From: Oscillospiraceae bacterium
GTDB lineage: Bacteria; Bacillota; Clostridia; Oscillospirales; CAG-272
Direction: 5' to 3'
Length of the DNA: 34,017 bases
NCBI GenBank assembly: GCA_015064025.1
Contig: SVSZ01000013.1
Coordinates: 1-34,017, forward strand
The notes beneath the pieces are model-generated. The model was given only the letters and a program-made list of their open reading frames with translations. It was not told the DNA's origin and did not search any database. Below are positions 16,113 to 24,242 of the stretch, piece after piece. The translations under genes were made by a program, and so were the position numbers. Position 1 is the stretch's first letter; every line of letters starts with the position of its first letter.

Positions 16113-17549
16113 TTATAGCTCGCGCTTGCCGAAAACCGAGAAGCTGATCACCCCGGGGCGGATACCCCGGGGAGCGCCGAGGATGGTCAAGCGCGCAAGA
16201 TTTCCCTTGCAGGACGGGAAGGTACGGTAGTCAATGGTAAGATCTGTGGTGTTGTCGGAGCAATCGAGTACAGTTGTCCATTCCTTTTCATCCGAGGAAA
16301 GCTCGATCTTATACTGAATGGGGCCGGGAAGCACGCCCCCGTCGTACTTCAGTCCCGTATCCTGCCAGATCACACGGGAGGCGGAGACACGATAGTCTGC
16401 GGCGAGTTTGACGGTCAATTGCGGCAGAGGGTCGGTGTCCTCCGGTTGCCACCACGTGTTCAGATTTTGCTCCAGTGCGTAAAAGCCCTCGCGTCCTTCC
16501 TTCATGCTCGATGCCTTGACGCGTGCACGGAGCTGGAAGGTTAGGGGAAGAAGCCCGACAGTTCCTTCAAGCTTCTCACCGGGACCGTATTGAGGCGTAT
16601 CGGTGATCCCCTTGCAGTATAGCTCGCCGTCCTCGTTGATATAGATGCGATCCATACCGATGCGGCGTTCAAACACGTGATTGACGCCCATACGCATGGT
16701 GTAGAAGGTCCAGAGTGTATCGTTGGGCCCCTCCGCGACGCATCCGTGTCCCGCGCCGCTGACAAGTCCGTGAACGTGGCGTGTCAGGGGATTGTTTTTC
16801 TGGTAGACGAAACCCGAAAGGGGACCCTCGTCGGAATAGTAAACACCCTGTGCGTAGGTCTCGAACTGCGTGCCGTTGCCGGAATAGATCAGATAGTATC
16901 TGCCGTTCTTTTTGATCATCCACTGTCCTTCGCACCAGCCCATCTCGGTGTTCTGGTTATTGGCACCGAAGCGTTCCCAGGCATGCTCGGATTCAAAGCC
17001 GAAGAGAAATTTCGGTTCGGTGATAAGATGATTCGGATGATCGGGATCGAGCTCAGCACCCATGGTACCGATGACTCTTTTGCCCTTCCCGTTGTCCGCA
17101 AAATCTGCCCAATAAAGGTAGATGCGTCCGTCGTCGTCCTTCAGAAGCGCGGGATCCATAACGGTAAATTCCGTGCCGTCGGGACGGACGAGCTTGCCGA
17201 CCTCTGTAAACGGACCGCGTGGGGAGTCTGCGACGAACATGGGTCTTGAGTGAACGGCGAGCCAAACCTTTCCGTTGTGTACCATGGGAGCGGGGCTGTA
17301 GCCGGGGGCTTCATAGGGAGTTGCGGGGATGTGGTGCCAGTTGACGAAATCCTCGGATTCCCAAAGGATGCCGTAGCTGGGATAAAGATACCATTTCCCT
17401 TCAAAGTAAAGGACGCTCGGGTCGGAGATGGAGCGATAGTCCTTTTGGGATTCTCCCGTCCAATCCATATCGTGGTTTCCGTCCTTTCCTCGAGGCAGCT
17501 CGGGGATGGAAAGAGGATTGCAGTAGGTGTTATATTCGTGAAGCTCCAT
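16113..17549 (-). CDS. GH43-family glycosidase (beta-xylosidase/arabinosidase-like) with C-terminal CBM-like domain
   Basis: A 478-residue five-bladed beta-propeller glycoside hydrolase. All three catalytic acids are visible: base D43 in SISDPSVLY, pKa modulator D132 in TVMDPALLKDDDGRIYLYW, and acid E207 in MGWCEGQWMIKKNG. Family members remove xylose or arabinose from plant hemicellulose or pectin side chains. From about residue 340 the C-terminal part (LTVKLAADYRVSASRV, IQYKIELSSDEKEWTTV) looks like an F5/8-type discoidin fold and could bind carbohydrate. No signal peptide is present. The start is ATG 17549 with GGAAAGGA upstream, 5 bp after the stop of the GDSL gene. The operon context with three esterases points to decorated xylan or pectin oligomers; exact linkage is not determinable. 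Confidence 0.92.
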   Translation of the reverse strand: MELHEYNTYCNPLSIPELPRGKDGNHDMDWTGESQKDYRSISDPSVLYFEGKWYLYPSYGILWESEDFVNWHHIPATPYEAPGYSPAPMVHNGKVWLAVHSRPMFVADSPRGPFTEVGKLVRPDGTEFTVMDPALLKDDDGRIYLYWADFADNGKGKRVIGTMGAELDPDHPNHLITEPKFLFGFESEHAWERFGANNQNTEMGWCEGQWMIKKNGRYYLIYSGNGTQFETYAQGVYYSDEGPLSGFVYQKNNPLTRHVHGLVSGAGHGCVAEGPNDTLWTFYTMRMGVNHVFERRIGMDRIYINEDGELYCKGITDTPQYGPGEKLEGTVGLLPLTFQLRARVKASSMKEGREGFYALEQNLNTWWQPEDTDPLPQLTVKLAADYRVSASRVIWQDTGLKYDGGVLPGPIQYKIELSSDEKEWTTVLDCSDNTTDLTIDYRTFPSCKGNLARLTILGAPRGIRPGVISFSVFGKREL

Positions 17550-17554
17550 GCCGT

Positions 17555-18193
17555 TTAGTTCCTTTCCTCGAATTCTTTGATTTTTTCGTATACGTATTCC
17601 GCATAAAGGCGGTGTCCCTCCGTGTTGGGGTGCACACCGTCCTTGATATATCGGCGGCGATGCTCCTCATTCTTGGCGTCGATCGGAACGCCGAAGCCGT
17701 CGATGACAGGAAAGCCGTACGTCGCAGCGCGTTCCTCAATGGCGTGACGGTAGGCAGAGAGGGGAAGCCCCAGCTTGTTGGCGTCCTCGTCATGACGGTG
17801 GATCGGAGTGATGATGTAAATGCGGGACGACGGATATTTTTCCTTGAGCCCGCGGTACATGACGTCCAGCGCGCCGTAGAAGGAAATATCCTCCTTATCA
17901 TCCGCGGTGCCGAGCGGGATCTGAGTTCCGAAATCATTGGTTCCTGCGGCGATGATCACGGTGTCGGCATCCTCCATAAGCTGATAGCGGAGAGACATTG
18001 CGTGTTCCGGGAAGACCGTGGTGGTTCTGCTGACGGCAATACCGTTCATTGCATAGTTGATCAGCTCGTCATAGCCCAGAAGCTCCTTAAGGCGTTGGGA
18101 AAAGGTGGGATTGGCGATTGTGTTAGGGGAGCTTTCCGTGTCGGCGGTATAGGTCCCCTTGGTGATGGAATCGCCAAGTGTGATCAGCTTCAT
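17555..18193 (-). CDS. GDSL/SGNH esterase (rhamnogalacturonan-acetylesterase-like)
   Basis: A 212-residue SGNH hydrolase with all four blocks: LITLGDSITKG (nucleophile S9), NYAMNGIAVS with the oxyanion Gly, IIAAGTNDFG (Asn), and DGVHPNTEGHR with the catalytic Asp-His dyad. The compact size and DGVHPN end match cytosolic GDSL-2 carbohydrate esterases. The start is ATG 18193 directly behind a perfect AAGGAGG; an upstream extension to 18343 would run through the promoter and is rejected. It is the first gene of the operon that continues with GH43, a second SGNH and an alpha/beta esterase, with a consensus promoter at 18236-18264. The likely job is removing acetyl groups from oligosaccharides (inference). 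Confidence 0.9.
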   Translation of the reverse strand: MKLITLGDSITKGTYTADTESSPNTIANPTFSQRLKELLGYDELINYAMNGIAVSRTTTVFPEHAMSLRYQLMEDADTVIIAAGTNDFGTQIPLGTADDKEDISFYGALDVMYRGLKEKYPSSRIYIITPIHRHDEDANKLGLPLSAYRHAIEERAATYGFPVIDGFGVPIDAKNEEHRRRYIKDGVHPNTEGHRLYAEYVYEKIKEFEERN

Positions 18194-18235
18194 AGCTTTT
18201 CCTCCTTGCATAAATCTTTTTGTACGGACAGCTTC

Positions 18236-18264
18236 ATTATACAATATTTCTTTTTTCTTTGCAA
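18236..18264 (-). promoter_or_regulatory. Sigma-A promoter of GDSL-GH43 operon
   Basis: Minus-strand TTGCAA (18264-18259), 17 bp, TATAAT (18241-18236). The -10 is perfect. The leader before ATG 18193 is about 35 bases. Confidence 0.9.
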
Positions 18265-18387
18265 TACAAATTGCCGTCTTTTTTTTGCACGCTTTTTTGA
18301 ACTTTGTGTAATTTGATAGAGTGGGAGGGTATAAGCGGTGCATTGGTATGTCAAAGCGCCGATTTTAAAGAAAAACGGAAAGAGGGG

Positions 18388-18416
18388 TTGAGAAAGCCGT
18401 CGAAAAGTAGTAAAAT
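18388..18416 (+). promoter_or_regulatory. Sigma-A promoter of SulP transporter
   Basis: TTGAGA (18388-18393), 17 bp, TAAAAT (18411-18416), about 55 bases ahead of the ATG at 18470. Confidence 0.8.
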
Positions 18417-18469
18417 AATAATTACAGAATCATACAAACAAGGATAAATCGTGAAAGAAAGGCAGTTTT

Positions 18470-20146
18470 ATGAAAATCTTTGAACCGAAGCTTATTTCCT
18501 CTCTTAAGGGCTACACGGCAAAGCAGCTGACCTCGGATATCGTGGCAGGTATCATTGTGGCGATCATTGCACTTCCGCTTTCCATCGCTCTGGCGATTGC
18601 TTCGGGAGTAAATCCCGAAAACGGACTGATCACCGCCATTGTTGCAGGCTTTGTGATCGCGCTTCTGGGCGGTAGCCGTGTCAACATTTCGGGCCCCACC
18701 GCTGCGTTTGCGACCATTGTAGCGGGAATTGCCGCTACGAGCGGTTTCGGGGGCTTGGTGATCGCCACGCTGATGGCGGGTGTGATCCTGATCCTGATGG
18801 GACTTTTGAAATTCGGAGCCCTGATCAAGTACATTCCCCATACCATTACCACGGGTTTCACCTCGGGAATTGCTCTGACGATCGTCATCGGACAGATCAA
18901 GGATTTTATGGGAATCGATTTTAAGGGGGCATCTCCCATTGAGGCACCCGAAAAGCTTCTTTGCGTTTTTGAAAATATCACAACGGTCAATTGGTGGTCA
19001 CTGCTTGTCGGTGCGATCGGACTTCTGATCCTGATCGTCTGGCCGAAGATCAGCAAAAAGATTCCCGGCTCGCTGATTGCTGTAGTCGTCGGTACGGCAT
19101 TGGTTAAGCTGTTACAGCTTGACGGGGAGGGCTTCGGCGTTGCTACCATCGGCTCCTCCTTCGGCACTCTTTCTGCATCGTTTTCCTTCCCGAATTTTGC
19201 GGGAGTTGATTTTGAGATGATCATGGCGCTTCTCCCCTCCGCCTTTACCATCGCGATCCTGGCAGCGATCGAATCCCTCCTTTCCTGTGTGGTATCCGAC
19301 GGGATGATCAAGGATCGTCACAATTCCAATACGGAGCTGATCGCGCAAGGTGCGGGAAATATCTGCTCCGCACTGCTTGGCGGTATTCCCGCTACGGGCG
19401 CGATCGCGCGTACGGCAGCCAACGTCAAAAACGGGGGAAGAAGTCCTATTGCGGGTATTGTGCATGCCCTGGTGCTTCTTTTGATCTTCTTGGTGCTGAT
19501 GCCCTATGCGGCGTGGATCCCCATGCCCATCATTGCCGCGATCCTCTTTATGGTTGCTTACAATATGTGCGAGTGGAGAGGCTTCGTCAAGATCTGCAAA
19601 ACTGCGCCCAAGAGCGATATACTCGTGCTTGTCGTTACCTTTGCACTGACTGTGATCTTCGATCTTGTCGTTGCGATCGCCGTAGGACTGATCCTTGCCG
19701 TTGTGCTCTTCATGAAGCGTATGGGCGACGTTACGCACATCCGTGCGTGGAACGATGAGGAGTTCTTGGCATCTCACGATCATACCAAGCTCAAGGATAT
19801 CCCCGATCGCACGGCGGTCTTTGAGATCGAGGGCCCGATGTTCTTTGCGTCTGCGGATAAATTCTCGGAGCTTCCCTTGAAGGACGATGTGCGGGTAATG
19901 ATCTTGCGCATGCGCGACGTTCCCGCCTTGGATGCCTCCGGAATGAAAAATCTGTTTGCAATCTTTGACGTGTGCCGCGAGAAAAACATCATTCTCCTGT
20001 TGTCTCACGCAAATGAGCAGCCCTTCCGCGTCATGAATAAGGCAGGCTTTGTCGAGGCGGTCGGACGCGAACATTTTCTCCCCAACATTGATGAAGCTTT
20101 GGTATATGCGGAGCGCATTGTAAATGAGGAAGCCGTCAAAGAGTGA
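18470..20146 (+). CDS. SulP-family anion transporter with STAS domain
   Basis: A 558-residue membrane transporter of the SulP (SLC26) family, which moves sulfate, bicarbonate or other anions, usually with Na+ or H+. The opening FEPKLISSLKGYTAKQLTSDIVAGIIVAIIALPLS is typical. It is followed by GLITAIVAGFVIALLGGSRVNISGPTAAF (the SulP signature) and about 12-14 hydrophobic segments to residue about 415. A cytosolic STAS domain (about 440-545) follows, with FEIEGPMFFASADKF and the loop RMRDVPALDASGMKN. The start ATG 18470 has AAAGG upstream. The gene is alone with its own promoter and terminator. No carbonic anhydrase gene is adjacent, so the anion cannot be inferred from context. Confidence 0.95.
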   Translation: MKIFEPKLISSLKGYTAKQLTSDIVAGIIVAIIALPLSIALAIASGVNPENGLITAIVAGFVIALLGGSRVNISGPTAAFATIVAGIAATSGFGGLVIATLMAGVILILMGLLKFGALIKYIPHTITTGFTSGIALTIVIGQIKDFMGIDFKGASPIEAPEKLLCVFENITTVNWWSLLVGAIGLLILIVWPKISKKIPGSLIAVVVGTALVKLLQLDGEGFGVATIGSSFGTLSASFSFPNFAGVDFEMIMALLPSAFTIAILAAIESLLSCVVSDGMIKDRHNSNTELIAQGAGNICSALLGGIPATGAIARTAANVKNGGRSPIAGIVHALVLLLIFLVLMPYAAWIPMPIIAAILFMVAYNMCEWRGFVKICKTAPKSDILVLVVTFALTVIFDLVVAIAVGLILAVVLFMKRMGDVTHIRAWNDEEFLASHDHTKLKDIPDRTAVFEIEGPMFFASADKFSELPLKDDVRVMILRMRDVPALDASGMKNLFAIFDVCREKNIILLLSHANEQPFRVMNKAGFVEAVGREHFLPNIDEALVYAERIVNEEAVKE

Positions 20147-20150
20147 CCCG

Positions 20151-20196
20151 AAAAGGGGACCAAGTCAACAGCACCAATTGACTCGGTCCCCTTTTT
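20151..20196. terminator. Bidirectional terminator between SulP gene and creatininase-like gene
   Basis: An 18 bp near-perfect inverted repeat (20151-20168 with 20178-20195; one A-C mismatch), core AAAAGGGGACC/GGTCCCCTTTT, ending in T on both strands. It starts 4 bases after the SulP stop. Confidence 0.9.
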
Positions 20197-20369
20197 GCGT
20201 TAGGGCTTCCAATATTCGGCAATGCTTTCCTTGGCAAGACGAACTACTGCGCCATTGTTCGGAATCTCCGAAGATCGTTCCGACCTTGTGCCGTGCCATT
20301 TCGAACAAACATCCGTTTGCAAGCAATAAAAGCATCGTTTGAGCGCTCAGAAGCAATACGAAAATCCAT
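20197..20369 (-). pseudogene. Possible decayed coding remnant
   Basis: Between the terminator and the stop of the creatininase-like gene, minus-strand translation gives two protein-like pieces in different frames. One is a hydrophobic stretch followed by NGCLFEMARHKVGTIFGDSE. The other, shifted by one frame, is NNGAVVRLAKESIAEYWKP followed by a stop at about 20203. They could be a frameshifted remnant of a gene tail or part of a dispersed repeat. No start or ribosome site is present. Chance open frames remain possible. Confidence 0.3.
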
Positions 20370-21113
20370 TCAATGTTTATTTTTGAGCAGTTGGACAAAT
20401 CCGTCAACCGTTAGGTCCACGATCTCCTTTCCTAACTCTACCGTTGCGTCCTTCGCGCTCTCAGCAAACCAATCATCCGTTTCTGAAAGTCGCTCAAGCT
20501 TAACTGTGCCGGGATAAAGATACTCAAGCAATGAACACTCATAGATTCCCGCATGGTCGTTCGGGGTATTTGCGATCCGATCGGAAAGGAGTACCCTCAC
20601 CCAATTCCATGGATTGTCCTCATTGGAAAGATCGCCGTAAAATTCTTTGTTTTCATTTTTGCCCCACCAAGCAAAGCCTTTTGTTTCGTTGAGATACTCG
20701 AAGGTCAGCTTCTTTGCCGCTTTCATACACGCAAGCGTCATGGGAAGATAGTCCTCTGTCTGATGAGTAATCAAAATATAGATATTTCTGTTGATCCCTG
20801 CCATAAAAAGCGATTTCAGAATATCGTATACATAAAGCTCAAGGGTGTCGCAGCTTACGTTGATCGTGTTACTTTCGGGCCCGCCCACCGCATAGCTTGC
20901 AACACCGTACCATATAGGGGGAAGCACAACGCAGTCCACCTGATTTGCGACCTCACGGGCGATGCCGACCGCCGTCAAGGTATCTGTCCCGTAGGGACAA
21001 TGGGTGCTGTGATACTCCATCGTACCGACGGGCAGTATAAAGGGCCACCGCTCACGCTTTGCCCTGTCTATTTCTTTTGGATAACTAAGCTCCATATTCA
21101 CACTGTTACTCAT
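20370..21113 (-). CDS. Creatininase-family amidohydrolase, atypical
   Basis: A 247-residue member of the creatininase / creatinine amidohydrolase family (metal-dependent amide hydrolysis or formation). The first metal motif is LPVGTMEYHSTHCPYGTD with E33, H35 and D44 where the family has Glu, His and Asp. A conserved DHAGIYE (H187, E192) matches the family HAGxxET. The central motif, normally NGHGGN or NGHYEN, reads THQTED (116-121). It keeps a histidine (H117), but its neighbours are unusual and it may have altered chemistry. The start is ATG 21113, with AAGGA 9 bases upstream inside the end of the previous gene and a 4 bp gap. An ATG at 21095 is an alternative. It is the second gene of the GH20-like operon, so an N-acyl sugar or an amide product of that enzyme is a possible substrate (inference). 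Confidence 0.82.
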   Translation of the reverse strand: MSNSVNMELSYPKEIDRAKRERWPFILPVGTMEYHSTHCPYGTDTLTAVGIAREVANQVDCVVLPPIWYGVASYAVGGPESNTINVSCDTLELYVYDILKSLFMAGINRNIYILITHQTEDYLPMTLACMKAAKKLTFEYLNETKGFAWWGKNENKEFYGDLSNEDNPWNWVRVLLSDRIANTPNDHAGIYECSLLEYLYPGTVKLERLSETDDWFAESAKDATVELGKEIVDLTVDGFVQLLKNKH

Positions 21114-21117
21114 ATCA

Positions 21118-23208
21118 TTAATCCTTGTTTTGAATTGTATCTATAAGACCGTTTGCTACTCTGAGCTCACCAATAGTGTGATTTATTTCATAATCAAGCT
21201 GACGGAGCTTCCAACGCAATGCCGCCTCGTCACCCGTGTATTCCATGCCGGGTTCCCACCCCAAAACAGAGTCACACTGTACGATCGGAATCGTGTTTTC
21301 AACGTTTTCTTTTTCCGCAAGCAAAATTCGCTCCAGCTGATCTATGATATCGTCAAGTACTCTGCGATCGCTCTCAAAACGAAGTCGCTGCACAAGAAGA
21401 TAGACCTCTTTCGTATGCTTGACGGTCACACAGGTGTTCTTCATAAACTTTATCATATTGGTAAGCTTCAGAAGCTTTTCTTCGTCGCTTCCCGTATTTT
21501 CAAGAATAGAGATCCCTTTTTCAAAAAGCGCATCCATTGTTTGGAGCTCCGCCAGTTCCTCTATCAGTCTGATACCGGGCAAGGAGGTTCTTTCCCGACC
21601 GTAAGGATGATAGGGAACGTAGTAAATATCCTTGGACACGGCATGCTCCATAGCCGGCTTTTTCCCTGCACCAAGAAGCCAAACGGGATATGCAGGACCG
21701 ATTCTGAATCCACCGTATTGATCCGCGTCCGAAATAGGATAGCTCGCAATTGCTTCATCGAAGCAATCGAACGCTTCTCTGACCTTTTTCGAATGCTCCC
21801 CAAAGTCACGCCGAAGAAGATCTTCATATACCTGTTCCAAAGGTTTGATTTCTGTAAAAGCCGCCCACTTACTGAGTTCGCAAACAATCGACGGATAGAA
21901 TCCGTAATGGATACATTCCTGAAGGCCGCTCACTCCCCATTCCTTCCTGGCATGGATGATCCGCCGGAGCCTTTCAATCCATCTGCCGGGTGCAGGCTCA
22001 TAAGGAATCACTCCAAAATCCCAGGTTTTTCCGCCTGTGTTTGAGATGGAAGCAATCTTCATTCCTCTTTTTTTACAAGCAACGGCTTCGCTTTGGAAAT
22101 ATTCGCCCGGTCCTATGAAGCGGAGCGAATAGTCGGGAATGTTCGAAACACTGTTTTCATTTCTGAATTGATGGAACATATCCCACGTTGCAAGCACGGT
22201 AAGATCGTCCGGAAGATGTTCAATCAGTCGGATTCGGTCTTCCTCCGGCGCAAATCCCCAGTTATAGGTGGAAAACAAAATTTGCGTATCTTTGCTGTGT
22301 TTTCTTACTGCATTGATGATCATTTGCGCAAATTGCGGATAATCTTTGCATGGCCACCAACCGGTTTTTGGTTTTCCCGTCGGGATATCATCCACAGTGG
22401 ACTCAATGCACGCAGCCGGATCACGGCTCACAAAATGGTTTGCCTCTCCCTCAAGAATGATCGATCCGATCTTGGGACAAGCGCGGAAAAGATTTCCGTA
22501 CATTTGGTCGTAATATTCCTGTGCGCCCACCTCCTCCGGATGCATTGCATGAACCTTGTAAAGTTCGATATTGATCTTGATACCGTATTTTTCAGCACGG
22601 TTCGCAAGAGATCGCATGTCAATGTAATCTCCGCGGAGCGTTGTCCATCCATCCTTCAGCCATACGTCAAGACTGTCATAACCAAAGTGTGCCATAAGGG
22701 AAAGTGCCTCATCCGTATAGTCAAACATTCCGAGCGGTGACTGTACCATGCGAAAATCAAAGAGAGCTCGCCTTCTGATATTTCCTTTTTTCATAAAAGG
22801 TCCCTTTCGGAGATTCATCAGATCCTCTATAAAGAAAAGTCCCTGCATCACACCTCGCGAATCATAGCCTTCAACAAAAATGCAATCATCTTCGGTTGTG
22901 ATAGAATACCCTGAGTATCCGCTTGCTTCTCCGATATCTTGAGACAAGGACAGTTGTATTTTTTGGACATCCGAAGGACAGACAGTCGCAATCATCGCAC
23001 CGATTCCCATCGACACAAAAAGATAGTCCGCAAAATCCTTTGCCGCAGTGTATATGACAGCATCTTCCCACGTTGGAAGAACGATGCAAATACCGTTCTT
23101 CAGCTCCAACTCATCTGCTCCGCAAGTCTCACTGTAGTCACGGCGATCCTTTTTATGGACTTGACGGAGCTCTTCACGAAAATCGTAGTTGTTTTCTTTT
23201 TTCAACAT
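21118..23208 (-). CDS. GH20-like TIM-barrel glycosidase, divergent
   Basis: A 696-residue protein. Residues about 40-135 form a GH20b/GH67N-like alpha-beta domain ending in IFVEGYDSRGVMQGLFFIEDL, the fold that precedes GH20 and GH67 catalytic barrels. Residues about 145-450 look like a TIM barrel (YDSLDVWLKDGW, KYGIKINIELYKVH, GSIILEGEANHF, ILFSTYNWGFAPEED, LTVLATWDMF). The HxGxDE acid pair of true GH20 enzymes is absent; E253 and E255 in ILEGEANHF are the most likely acid residues. The last 200 residues are helical. No signal peptide is present. The start ATG 23208 follows AAAGAGGTG. It is first in an operon with a creatininase-like gene and divergent from an AraC regulator. Substrate is unknown, and it may be a new glycosidase family. 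Confidence 0.75.
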   Translation of the reverse strand: MLKKENNYDFREELRQVHKKDRRDYSETCGADELELKNGICIVLPTWEDAVIYTAAKDFADYLFVSMGIGAMIATVCPSDVQKIQLSLSQDIGEASGYSGYSITTEDDCIFVEGYDSRGVMQGLFFIEDLMNLRKGPFMKKGNIRRRALFDFRMVQSPLGMFDYTDEALSLMAHFGYDSLDVWLKDGWTTLRGDYIDMRSLANRAEKYGIKINIELYKVHAMHPEEVGAQEYYDQMYGNLFRACPKIGSIILEGEANHFVSRDPAACIESTVDDIPTGKPKTGWWPCKDYPQFAQMIINAVRKHSKDTQILFSTYNWGFAPEEDRIRLIEHLPDDLTVLATWDMFHQFRNENSVSNIPDYSLRFIGPGEYFQSEAVACKKRGMKIASISNTGGKTWDFGVIPYEPAPGRWIERLRRIIHARKEWGVSGLQECIHYGFYPSIVCELSKWAAFTEIKPLEQVYEDLLRRDFGEHSKKVREAFDCFDEAIASYPISDADQYGGFRIGPAYPVWLLGAGKKPAMEHAVSKDIYYVPYHPYGRERTSLPGIRLIEELAELQTMDALFEKGISILENTGSDEEKLLKLTNMIKFMKNTCVTVKHTKEVYLLVQRLRFESDRRVLDDIIDQLERILLAEKENVENTIPIVQCDSVLGWEPGMEYTGDEAALRWKLRQLDYEINHTIGELRVANGLIDTIQNKD

Positions 23209-23241
23209 TAAAAATCACCTCTTTACTTCATTGATAACACT

Positions 23242-23270
23242 ATTATAACATCTCTATTTTCAATTTTATA
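23242..23270 (-). promoter_or_regulatory. Promoter of GH20-like/creatininase operon
   Basis: Minus-strand TATAAT (23247-23242) preceded by TGT, an extended perfect -10. The -35 at 17 bp is weak (TATAAA, 23270-23265), as expected for an activator-dependent promoter next to an AraC gene. Confidence 0.7.
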
Positions 23271-23299
23271 TAGACACCGCCAACATAAAGTTGTATAAT
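23271..23299 (+). promoter_or_regulatory. Promoter of araC-type gene at 23337
   Basis: TAGACA (23271-23276), 17 bp, TATAAT (23294-23299). It is divergent from the promoter at 23242-23270; the two -35 boxes directly abut. Confidence 0.75.
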
Positions 23300-23314
23300 A
23301 TTAGCGATATTATA
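23294..23314. promoter_or_regulatory. Perfect palindrome over the -10 of the AraC gene, candidate operator
   Basis: TATAATAT (23294-23301), 5-base centre TAGCG, ATATTATA (23307-23314): an exact 8 bp inverted repeat covering the -10 and start site. It is a plausible autoregulatory site, but AT-rich palindromes also arise by chance. Confidence 0.4.
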
Positions 23315-23336
23315 TTTTATTTCGGAGAGATTCATC

Positions 23337-24182
23337 ATGGAATATCTGCAAGACGTGTTTGTTTCAAATTTGAATGCTACCATTCATAACGGTGGATTCA
23401 TATCTTTTTTTCCGGAGGATTATTGGAAGTCGGACTTTGACTGCTTTAATCAGAACAAATTTTACTGCATCACAAGAGGAAGCTGCACGATCACAATTGC
23501 AGGGAACAGATACCACGCTACTGCGGGTGACTGGTTTTTCATCCCAAGACAAACCGTGCACAGCTTTGAGAAAGACGATGATGATCTTTTCGAAAAATAC
23601 TGGCTGCATTTCGATATTTACCCCACAGACGAAAATCTTTTCTCCTTATTGAACCTTCCTTATTTCGTGAAGGTCGAAAAGGACGACCCCGCACTCTCTC
23701 TTTTTGATGTTTACACAAAAACAAAAGGGAAATCAATCACCGATATCTTGAAAATAAAATCCTGCATTTTAAGCTTGCTGGGAAGATACATAGAGCTTTC
23801 CGAGAAGCGTCAATTTTTGGTAAAAAGTCGTACCGATGACAGACTTGATCATCTTCTGCGGTATATTCATAGCCATCTTGATAAAACGATTTCAAATGAT
23901 GAGCTTTCCGCACTCTGCCATTTGCATACAAATCACTTTATACGTTTTTTTAAGGAACACACCGGACAAACGCCCATTCACTACATAAGATGTTGCAAAA
24001 TGGATACAGCTAAAAGATTGCTTGAAAATTCAGATCTTAACATTTCCGAAATCATGCTGTGCGTCGGTTTTGACGATATCAGCTATTTTTCAAAGCAGTT
24101 TAAGATTTTTTATGGTATGTCCCCTCGCGAATACAGAAAATATTATAAGTTTCATCTAAAGCCCGCAAAAGATCAGCTATAA
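23337..24182 (+). CDS. AraC-family transcriptional regulator (cupin + HTH)
   Basis: A 281-residue regulator. The N-terminal cupin domain (about residues 20-110) shows GSCTITIAGNRYHATAGDWFFIPRQTVHSF, the usual ligand pocket. The C-terminal pair of helix-turn-helix motifs (about 180-275) reads LSALCHLHTNHFIRFFKEHTGQTPIHYI, then ISEIMLCVGFDDISYFSKQFKIFYGMSPREYRK. It should bind DNA next to its gene and activate the divergent GH20-like/creatininase operon when a sugar ligand is present (inference from position). ATG 23337 follows CGGAGAG. The coding sequence is markedly AT-rich (some 60-base lines have only about 30-35% GC) compared with 50% or more in the genes after 24420, which suggests a separate origin. 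Confidence 0.93.
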   Translation: MEYLQDVFVSNLNATIHNGGFISFFPEDYWKSDFDCFNQNKFYCITRGSCTITIAGNRYHATAGDWFFIPRQTVHSFEKDDDDLFEKYWLHFDIYPTDENLFSLLNLPYFVKVEKDDPALSLFDVYTKTKGKSITDILKIKSCILSLLGRYIELSEKRQFLVKSRTDDRLDHLLRYIHSHLDKTISNDELSALCHLHTNHFIRFFKEHTGQTPIHYIRCCKMDTAKRLLENSDLNISEIMLCVGFDDISYFSKQFKIFYGMSPREYRKYYKFHLKPAKDQL

Positions 24183-24242
24183 CAAAACTTCAAGCAATCA
24201 TAGGGGTGTCTCAAATGAGGTACGTATTTAAGCCTCACCTTC

